A model generated the notes under the pieces. That model saw nothing but the letters and a program-made list of their open reading frames with translations, was not told the origin of the DNA and did not search any database. From Bacillus sp. FJAT-27445 (lineage in GTDB: Bacteria; Bacillota; Bacilli; Bacillales; Cytobacillaceae): 64,000 nt of DNA. The stretch covers positions 518,176 to 582,175 of the forward strand of contig NZ_LMTI01000004.1 of assembly GCF_001510665.1 (NCBI RefSeq), read 5' to 3'. Each line of letters begins with the position of its first letter. The stretch's first letter is position 1. This document shows positions 26,389 to 34,200 of the stretch, one piece after another. The position numbers and the translations under genes were made by a program.

Positions 26389-26424
26389 ATGGGGTAAGAG
26401 AAAGTTTGAAAGGAGTGGGCCGTT

Positions 26425-26691
26425 ATGAAAATCAATCCATTTAATCGAATCGATACTGCCTATCAGGCTTATCGGAAAAATCAGCCCAGCCGCACTGAAG
26501 GAACAAAGAAGGATAAGGTTGATACAGTAGAGTTATCAAGCGAAGCGCAACTTCAGATTCAAAAAGATAAAGAATTGAGAATTCAGCAACTGAAATCGCA
26601 AGTTGAAAATGGCACATACAAAGTGGACAGTGAAAAAATCGCTGATAAATTGATTTCGCTGTGGAAGACCGGAGCTAAGCTGGATGAATAG
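26425..26691 (+). CDS. flgM: anti-sigma-28 factor FlgM
   Basis: This 88-residue, highly charged and probably partly disordered protein has the FlgM C-terminal region: DTVELSSEAQLQIQKDKEL, then RIQQLKSQVENGTYKVDSEK and ADKLISLW. FlgM holds the flagellar sigma factor inactive until the hook is complete and FlgM is exported. Here it heads the flgM-flgN-flgK-flgL unit behind a sigma-28-like promoter, giving the usual negative feedback. Its partner is expected to be the sigma factor at 58202. Confidence 0.93.
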   Translation: MKINPFNRIDTAYQAYRKNQPSRTEGTKKDKVDTVELSSEAQLQIQKDKELRIQQLKSQVENGTYKVDSEKIADKLISLWKTGAKLDE

Positions 26692-27151
26692 GCTTCTTGA
26701 AGTATTGCAGCTTTTGGCGGACTTGCACAACAAACTTCTTGAGACAGCAAAAAGGAAACAGGAAATCTTGGTTTCAGGCGATGTCAATCTGCTTCTTCCT
26801 GTCATTTCTGAGGAGTCCAAACTTCTCAAAAAAATCAAACAGGCGGAGGAAGAGAGGACAAGAGCACTCGGCGAGGATGTAAATCTTTCGTTTACCAGGC
26901 TAATTGAACAACAGCCTGACGGAGACCTGAAAGAAAAATTGAAATCGATATTAAGCGTTCTTCAGCAGCGGTTCGAGGAAATTGGCCGGGTGAACCACCT
27001 GAACCAGCAGCTCCTCGAGCAATCGCTGACATATACACAATACATGATTAATCAAATCTTACCTGCATCAGAAGGGCCTGGCCTTTACAGCGCAGGGGCA
27101 AACCCGAAGGAAATGAACGAATCCGTTCGGCTGTTTGACGCAAAAGCATAG
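26684..27151 (+). CDS. flgN: flagellar export chaperone FlgN
   Basis: The 155-residue helical protein overlaps flgM by eight bases and precedes flgK. It has the FlgN-family N terminus (MNRLLEVLQLLADLHNKLL, then AKRKQEILVSGDVNLLLP) and a helix with GRVNHLNQQLLEQSL. FlgN binds the C termini of the junction proteins FlgK and FlgL and delivers them to the export gate; both follow in the same operon. Confidence 0.9.
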   Translation: MNRLLEVLQLLADLHNKLLETAKRKQEILVSGDVNLLLPVISEESKLLKKIKQAEEERTRALGEDVNLSFTRLIEQQPDGDLKEKLKSILSVLQQRFEEIGRVNHLNQQLLEQSLTYTQYMINQILPASEGPGLYSAGANPKEMNESVRLFDAKA

Positions 27152-27162
27152 GGGAGAAGGAA

Positions 27163-28626
27163 ATGTATTCTACCTTTCACGGTTTGGAAGTAGGGAAAAG
27201 GGCAATCCTTTCACAGCAAACGGCCCTTAGTGTCACAGGCCATAATATTGCAAACGCGAATACAAAAGGCTACACAAGGCAGGAAGCCGTCCTAAAGGCA
27301 ACCAACCCGCTTGCCTCGCCTGGCATCCAAAACGGAACACTCCCAATGCAGCTTGGAACAGGAGTGGAAGTTTCCGAGTTCAGGAGAATCAGGGAAGGGT
27401 TCCTGGACAAACAATACCAAAGCGTGCAGCAGCAGGCGGGTTATTGGGATGCCAAATCGGGCAGCCTTTCCGCTCTCGAAAGCATTTTCAATGATTTGTC
27501 GGACGCCGGGTTGGATGGTTCAATCCAGCGTTTCTGGCAAAGCCTGCAGGAGCTTGCGAAAAGGCCGGATGATTTATCGGTCAGGGTTGTCGCGGCCGCA
27601 TCAGGCAAAGAAGTAGCCGACCGCCTCAATCAAATCCATTCGGATATCGGGCTAATTGAAACAAGCATTGCTGACCAGCTAAATGTTAAGGTGAACGAAA
27701 TTAATTCGACGGCAAAGGAAATTGCCTCCCTTAATCTGAAAATCGCCCAAGTCGTTGCCGGCGGAAACCAGCCGAATGATTTGCTCGACAAGCGCGATGT
27801 GCTTCTAGATAAGCTTTCACGGCTTGTTGATATCGAAACAGTGCCGGGGCAGAATGGGCAGATCAATGTGTTGGTCGGCGGCGAGGAACTCATTAAAGGC
27901 GATAAAGCAAAGGATTTTACCATCAATCCTCTTACCGGAGGAGCGGCGGTTGACGGGATTTCCGTTACTTTGAAGGGCGGCGAAGTGCAGGGGCTTCTAG
28001 AAACCCACGGCTATACAACCGGTGGAACAACGGCCGGCACGATACCAGCACTTAAGACGAAGTTGGATGCGCTGGCAAAGGCAATCGCAGACAGCATCAA
28101 TAAAATCCATTCAAGTAGCGATGCCAGAAGCCTTGAGTATTTTGATAAAAAGAAAAACGACCCTTCCGTTCAGCCTGAACCACTGCTATTCTTTGTTGAT
28201 AAAAACGATCCGACACAACCGCCTTCAAGCGCGGACAGCATCATGGTCAATCCGCTTCTAAAGGACTTTCCGGCGAAGATTGCCGCGGCAGCCGCCGAGA
28301 ATATTGGGGACGGCTCTAATGCTACGAAGATGAGCGATGTGCTCCAAGGGAAACTAACAATTGGCGGAACAATCGCGTCACTTGGCGACTTTTATAAAAC
28401 AATTATTGGCGAGCTAGGAACCGACATACAGGCGGCAAACAATTGGAGCGATAATGCCAATGCGATGGCGCAGCAGGTCGAAAATCAAAGACAGTCTATA
28501 TCCGGCGTCTCCATCGACGAAGAATTGACAAATATGGTCCGGTTCCAACAGGCATACAATGCCGCTGCACGTTATGTATCCGCGGTAAATGAAATGCTGA
28601 ATGTGCTGATTAATGGAATGAAGTAA
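27163..28626 (+). CDS. flgK: flagellar hook-associated protein 1, FlgK
   Basis: The 487-residue junction protein has FHGLEVGKRAILSQQTALSV then GHNIANANTKGYTRQ at the N terminus (axial D0/D1) and SGVSIDEELTNMVRFQQAYN then AARYVSAVNEMLNVL at the C terminus. It links hook and filament. Length is normal for Bacillus FlgK (about 507). It is 11 bases after flgN and 25 before flgL. Confidence 0.94.
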   Translation: MYSTFHGLEVGKRAILSQQTALSVTGHNIANANTKGYTRQEAVLKATNPLASPGIQNGTLPMQLGTGVEVSEFRRIREGFLDKQYQSVQQQAGYWDAKSGSLSALESIFNDLSDAGLDGSIQRFWQSLQELAKRPDDLSVRVVAAASGKEVADRLNQIHSDIGLIETSIADQLNVKVNEINSTAKEIASLNLKIAQVVAGGNQPNDLLDKRDVLLDKLSRLVDIETVPGQNGQINVLVGGEELIKGDKAKDFTINPLTGGAAVDGISVTLKGGEVQGLLETHGYTTGGTTAGTIPALKTKLDALAKAIADSINKIHSSSDARSLEYFDKKKNDPSVQPEPLLFFVDKNDPTQPPSSADSIMVNPLLKDFPAKIAAAAAENIGDGSNATKMSDVLQGKLTIGGTIASLGDFYKTIIGELGTDIQAANNWSDNANAMAQQVENQRQSISGVSIDEELTNMVRFQQAYNAAARYVSAVNEMLNVLINGMK

Positions 28627-28651
28627 CGGCAGGCCGGAAAGGAGGGCTACA

Positions 28652-29530
28652 ATGCGTGTAACACCATTGATGATAAACCATCAATTCATTAAAAATCTTC
28701 ATAAAAATAACCGAACAGTTGAAGCGCTGCAGGGGCAAATAGCATCCGGGAAACTGTACGATAAGGTTTCGTCCAACCCTGGGGCTGCATTAAAAAGCCT
28801 TTCGTACAAATCCGACTTGGCGAAACTGGAACAATATCAGAAAAACGCCCAGGACGGAATCAATTGGAGCTTGGCAATGGATGATGCGCTTGACGATGTG
28901 ACCGGAGTCATGCAGCGTGTCCGTGAGCTTGCAGTCCAGGGAAGCAGTGATTCATTCAGTCCGGCTGACAGAAAGAGCATCGCGATTGAGATGCGCTCGC
29001 TCCTTAATCAGGCGGGAACCATCGCCAACACCCGATTCGGCAGCGGCTATTTATTTTCAGGGACTGATATTGAAAGCCAGCCATTTATGAATGATGCTTT
29101 GCAGCCTGTAAGTGCTGAGGGCATGAAATGGCAGATTGGCAAAGGGCTAAATGCTGAGGTGAAAGTAAGTGCGGGATCGGTTTTCGGCCATACGGAAAGC
29201 GGCAGGGACCTTTTCCAAACTCTTACTGCTTTTGCTGAAAAACTGGAGAGCGGGGAAAACCCTGGGAACTTCCTGTCGGAGATCGATGGGCATCTGGACA
29301 ATGTCCTTGCTCAGCGGGCAGTGGTCGGCTCCAGCCAGAAACTTCTTGAGCAAGCCTCAAGCCGATTGGAACAGGCTCATTTTTTAACAGAGAAAATGCT
29401 GGCGGAATTGGAAGGAACCAATATCGCCAAAGCATTCACAGAGTTATCTTTACAGGAATCGGCCATCAAAGCCTCGCTTTCAGCCGGTTCGAAAATGATG
29501 CAGCTAAGCCTTGCTGATTTCCTTCGTTAA
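28652..29530 (+). CDS. flgL: flagellar hook-associated protein 3, FlgL
   Basis: This 292-residue flagellin-like junction protein has MRVTPLMINHQFIKNLHKN at the start, GQIASGKLYDKVSSNPG, and a C-terminal D0 helix with AFTELSLQESAIKASLS. It bridges FlgK and the filament. GGAAAGGAGG precedes the ATG. It ends the flgM operon at a clear terminator. Confidence 0.93.
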   Translation: MRVTPLMINHQFIKNLHKNNRTVEALQGQIASGKLYDKVSSNPGAALKSLSYKSDLAKLEQYQKNAQDGINWSLAMDDALDDVTGVMQRVRELAVQGSSDSFSPADRKSIAIEMRSLLNQAGTIANTRFGSGYLFSGTDIESQPFMNDALQPVSAEGMKWQIGKGLNAEVKVSAGSVFGHTESGRDLFQTLTAFAEKLESGENPGNFLSEIDGHLDNVLAQRAVVGSSQKLLEQASSRLEQAHFLTEKMLAELEGTNIAKAFTELSLQESAIKASLSAGSKMMQLSLADFLR

Positions 29531-29584
29531 AATAATCAATCGGCAGAGCCGGCAGGTACAGGGAATACGATTTAATAGTTTGAT

Positions 29585-29620
29585 CATCCCCATCCAGCCA
29601 ACAGGAGATGGGGATGTTTT
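29585..29620 (+). terminator. intrinsic terminator after flgL
   Basis: CATCCCCATC (29585-29594) and GATGGGGATG (29607-29616) form a perfect 10-bp stem followed by TTTT. Confidence 0.88.
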
Positions 29621-29655
29621 ATGTTCAGCTTACCTAATAGGGAGAGTGCGGGGGC

Positions 29656-30153
29656 ATGCAGGATCAACAGCTTATCATACTAGGGGCTTTAGTGGTTTTA
29701 TTTCTCATAGCGGCTATATTTCTCTTTTTAAAAAATCGAAAGAATCATAGCCAAAAACAGACAATGAACGAGGAAAAAGCTGACAATAAAAGAGAGAATT
29801 TCAGAATCCATGTTGAAATTGAAGAATCCGTAATGGAAGTAAAAAAAATAGGTTCGGAAGAGATGGACAAGCCTTATACGTGCAAAGTTACCGACGTGAG
29901 CGCAGGTGGAGCAGGGGTCTTGTGTGAAGAAGACTTTACGTTAAGGGATAAAATATTTGTCACGCTCCATTTCTCCATGAACAAGGAACAGTTCACATTC
30001 AACGGCAGGATTGTCCGGAAAATCGAAAACCTGGGAAGAAAACAATCGCTCTACGGAATCCAATTCCTCGACATGCCCGTAGCGGACGAGAACAAGCTCA
30101 TAAAAGAAATCATCGCCATCGAAAACAATAGAAGAAAAATATCAATAAAATAA
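29656..30153 (+). CDS. membrane-anchored PilZ domain protein (predicted c-di-GMP receptor)
   Basis: The 165-residue protein has one N-terminal membrane helix at about 6-26 (LIILGALVVLFLIAAIFLFL), a short charged linker, and a PilZ domain at about 48-155. Both c-di-GMP contact motifs are intact: RENFR (the RxxxR motif, about 49-53) and DVSAGG (the D/N-x-S-x-x-G motif, near 80). It lacks the YcgR N-terminal domain. Its place as a separate gene between the flgL terminator and the flagellin promoter suggests c-di-GMP control of motor, filament or surface protein; this is inference. Confidence 0.87.
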   Translation: MQDQQLIILGALVVLFLIAAIFLFLKNRKNHSQKQTMNEEKADNKRENFRIHVEIEESVMEVKKIGSEEMDKPYTCKVTDVSAGGAGVLCEEDFTLRDKIFVTLHFSMNKEQFTFNGRIVRKIENLGRKQSLYGIQFLDMPVADENKLIKEIIAIENNRRKISIK

Positions 30154-30172
30154 AAAAATTTATCGAAAACCC

Positions 30173-30200
30173 TCTACACTTTTAAAAACAGTGTCGATAC
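30173..30200 (+). promoter_or_regulatory. candidate sigma-28 promoter of the flagellin gene
   Basis: CTCTAC (30172-30177), 15 bases, then GTCGATAC (30193-30200) with ATTA following. The -10 matches the sigma-28 consensus except for T and C changes. The same arrangement with identical spacing occurs before fliD. The leader to the hag start is about 45 bases and includes AAAAGGAGG. Confidence 0.68.
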
Positions 30201-30250
30201 ATTAAAGTACAGAGGGAAAATATTTCCTCAATAAAAGGAGGGTACATAAA

Positions 30251-31084
30251 ATGATTATCAACAATAACATTGGAGCATTAAACACTCACCGCCAAATGTC
30301 CATCAACACTGCCAACCAGTCGAAAAACATGGAAAAGCTTTCTTCCGGACTACGAATTAACCGCGGTGCGGACGATGCTGCTGGCCTATCAATCTCTGAA
30401 AAGATGCGTGCTCAAATTCGCGGTCTCGATCGTGCAGCACAAAACGCTCAAGACGGTATTTCACTGATTCAAACAGCGGATGGAGCTATGAATGAAGCAC
30501 ATGCCATTCTTCAGCGTATGAGAGAGTTAACCGTTCAGGCAGCTAACGATACTAACGCAGCCGATGAAAGAGATGCTATATCAAAAGAAATTACAGAACT
30601 TTCAGCAACCATTACGAATATTGCCGAGACCACCAAGTTTAATGGTGAAAACTTGTTGGATAAATCTGCAGGAGTTAATACTGACGGAAAAATATTAATT
30701 CAAACAGGGGCTAATAAAGGAGAAAATTTCGAAGTTGATTTAGGGCAAGCAGATTTGGCTACTATCGCATCAACTGTAGGTGCAATTGATGTCACTACCC
30801 AAGCTGGTGCAGATAGTGCATTAGATGTTCTTGACAAGGCTATTGCAGACGTGTCTACTGGTCGTGCATATCTAGGTGCGGTTCAAAACCGTTTGGAATA
30901 CACTATCAACAACCTGAACTCCAGCTCCCAAAACACCCAAGCAGCTGAATCCCGTATCCGTGACGTTGATATGGCGAAAGAAGTTGTTGAGAACAGCAAG
31001 AACGGTATCCTTGCTCAAGCTGCACAAGCTATGCTTGCTCAAGCTAACCAACAGCCACAAAGCGTTCTTCAATTGCTTCGTTAA
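30251..31084 (+). CDS. hag: flagellin
   Basis: The 277-residue filament protein has conserved D0/D1 ends: MIINNNIGALNTHRQMS, then LSSGLRINRGADDAAGLSIS, QNAQDGISLIQTADGAM and MRELTVQAANDT at the N terminus; DVDMAKEVV and AQAMLAQANQQPQSVLQLL at the C terminus. The central variable part (about 130-200) is short and more AT-rich in codon choice than the ends. Only one flagellin gene is seen. A strong ribosome site, a sigma-28-like promoter and a terminator make it its own unit. Confidence 0.97.
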   Translation: MIINNNIGALNTHRQMSINTANQSKNMEKLSSGLRINRGADDAAGLSISEKMRAQIRGLDRAAQNAQDGISLIQTADGAMNEAHAILQRMRELTVQAANDTNAADERDAISKEITELSATITNIAETTKFNGENLLDKSAGVNTDGKILIQTGANKGENFEVDLGQADLATIASTVGAIDVTTQAGADSALDVLDKAIADVSTGRAYLGAVQNRLEYTINNLNSSSQNTQAAESRIRDVDMAKEVVENSKNGILAQAAQAMLAQANQQPQSVLQLLR

Positions 31085-31098
31085 TTTTAATTTAAAAT

Positions 31099-31127
31099 GG
31101 CCATTGGGTTTCCGATGGCCGTTTTTT
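31099..31127 (+). terminator. intrinsic terminator of hag
   Basis: GGCCATTGG and CCGATGGCC pair (one T-G pair) around a four-base loop, followed by TTTTTT. Confidence 0.9.
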
Positions 31128-31210
31128 ATACTCTTTTTTACATATAAATGGAATTAATTGTATGCAAAACTCGAAACATACTAAGTTTTTAGGAAAGGCA
31201 GGCCAAGGCT

Positions 31211-34200
31211 ATGGGAAAGAAAAAATCCATAATCCCTACATTTTTACTAACATTGATTCTGCTCTATCAACTGGTTTTGCCGTTTGGGAATATCACCGCT
31301 TTTGCAAACACCACCATGCTTCCGCCAAGTAATCTTGCGTATCAATCGATTACTCCAGATGACGGAAAGCTGACCTGGAATACAGTTTTTGGGGCCACTG
31401 GCTATAAAGTCTATGAAATTAAGGATGGCCAAATTGTCCCTCTAGCAACAGTTACTGCAACAAACTATAGCCTCAATGATCTTGCAGAGGGCAATTACAG
31501 GTACGTTGTTTCGACATTAAGCAGTGGAGGAGAGTCGGGACCGTCCGCACCTGTAAGCGTCGAGATCATATACCCCAATATGGTAGCGCCGGCAAAAGTA
31601 ACTTCAACAATAACCCACGGAAATGATATTGTCCTCAACTGGGATGCATCCCAATATGCAACAACCTATAACGTTTATCGAATTAATGAAGCTGGCGAGA
31701 AAAACTTAATTACTAGAACGTCTTCCAGGTCATATACACTGGCAAAAGCTGAAGAAGGATCATATACTTTTGCTGTTTCAGCATCCCACAACTTGTACGG
31801 GGAATCCCCGGTATCAGCTCTAGTTAATGTGGATCTTGCCTACCCTGTAATGGTGCCTCCTGCTAATTTGTCATTTACGGTTAGTAATGGGACGGACGTT
31901 ACACTTAAATGGCAAGCTTCATCATATGCGATGAACTACAGGGTTTATGAAGTTCTCGACGGACAAAAACAATTGCTAAACACCGTAACTGGAACTTCGG
32001 TTACACTTAAAAACGTCTCTTCAGGGGAACATAGCTACATTGTTCACACCTTTAGCGACCGGTTCGGGGAATCAGCCGAAGGCAGCCAGATAACTCTTAC
32101 GGTCAGCGAGATCGTGATGCAGCCTCCTGGGACGCTGACGTATAAAATTCAAAACACAAACGATGCCACCATCAGCTGGGCAACGGCAACTTATGCGACT
32201 TCGTATAAAGTTTATCAAATCATGGATGGCCAAAGGATCCTGAAAAGCACTGTATCAGGAACATCTGTTACGTATGCAAAGCTATCTGCAGGCAGCTATC
32301 AGTATGAGGTTTATTCTTACAGCAATAATTTTGGAGAGTCAGAAACAGGAGCTCCAGTATCGTTCACAATTGATTCGGTCCAAATTTATCCGCCTGCGGA
32401 ACTAACCTATAAAGTACAAAACGGCAATGATATCGTCCTGAATTGGACTTCATCATCCAATGCCGAAAATTACAATGTCTATAAGATTGCCGATGGAAAA
32501 AGAACTCTGTTAAGGAATGTAACCGGAACGACAACTACCTTGTCAAACCAGCCGGCAGGTGAGTATGTTATATCGGTAACTGCGAACAGCAGCCGTTTCG
32601 GTGAATCTGCCGAAGGAACAATGATTTCTTTTACTTTAGATCAAATCATCCTTCAAGCACCGCAAAGCTTTGCATATGAAATCAAAAATGGAAATGATGT
32701 TTATTTTACATGGTCTTCAGTCGAGTTTGCTACGAATTACAAAATCTATCAAATTGTCGACGGCCAGAAGATTTTAAAATCAACAGTTACAGGAACTAAT
32801 GCCACCTTGGCTAATCTTCCTGAAGGAGTGCATAATTACAGGATTTATACGTACAGCACCCGTTTTGGTGAATCGGGTGAAGGGACATCTGCTACTATTT
32901 CGATTGTCTATCCTAAAATGGCGGCTCCGGAAAATCCTGTACAAACCGTTACAAGCCCAACTTCCTTTACTTTAAGCTGGGATTCAGTCAATTTTGTAAC
33001 AAACTATAAAGTTTATCAAATCGTAAATGGGCAAAAAGTGTTGAAGAGTACTGTCACCGACAAGAAAGTTTCATACAGCAATATGACTCCTGGATTATAT
33101 AACTATGAAGTTTACTCCTACTCATCAAGGTTTGGAGAATCGTTGGTAGGCACTCCGTTTGCCGTAAAAGTAGATGGTCAATTTTTGCCCGCTCCGGATA
33201 ACATATCCTTTTCGATTAAAAATGGAAATGACATAACGCTTCAATGGTCCTCCGTCCAGTATGCAACTGGCTATAAAATCTACCAGGTTGTCGGAGGGGA
33301 AGAAACCCTTGTTCGAACGCAATCCGGAACAACAGTTACTTTTACGAATCTGCCCGAAGGAGAAATCAATTACATTGTCAGGGCTTACTCCACTTTGCTC
33401 GGTGATTCTCCTTTCGGCGCGGAAACCAAACTCACAATTGTTTATCCAGTATTGGAAAAGCCGGTAAATGTAACAACGTCCATCTCGAATGGGAACGATA
33501 TTACAATCAAATGGAATGCCGTTACTCATGCTACAGCCTATAAAATCTATCATATGAATAATGGCGAAAAAGTTTTGCTTAGGTCAGTTACAGGAACCTC
33601 TTCTACTTTCACGAACATGCAAGAAGGAAATTACGAGATTATAGTCCACTCATCCAGCGACCGGTTCGGCGAATCGCCAGAGGGTAGCGCAGTTCAATCC
33701 AATATTGTATTCCCAATTATGCAGGCACCTGCAAGTGCAACTCATTCTATTGCAAGCGGAAATGATGTTACACTCCGCTGGAATGCTTCACTTTTTGCAA
33801 AGGAATACAGGGTATATCAACTTGTCGATGGGGAAAGAATTTTAAATAGAACCGTAACCGGAACTTCAACTTCTTTGGTAAATCTGCCTGAAGGTGATTA
33901 TACCTTTGTAGTTCATTCCTATAGTGATCGATTTGGCGAATCACCTGTAGGAAGCACTCTTGCTATTAAGCTGGTTTTCCCAGTCATGCAAGCACCAGCA
34001 AATTTCACCCAATCAATTTCAAATGGGAATGATATAACGCTTCGCTGGAATTCATCAACTTATGCGAAGGACTATAGGATTTATCAAATACAAAATGGTG
34101 AAAAGAGTTTGATTCGAACACTGACAGGGACATCCGCCAGCTTCACAAATATGCCCGAGGGCGATTATACTTACGTCGTCCATTCATACAGTGACCGTTT

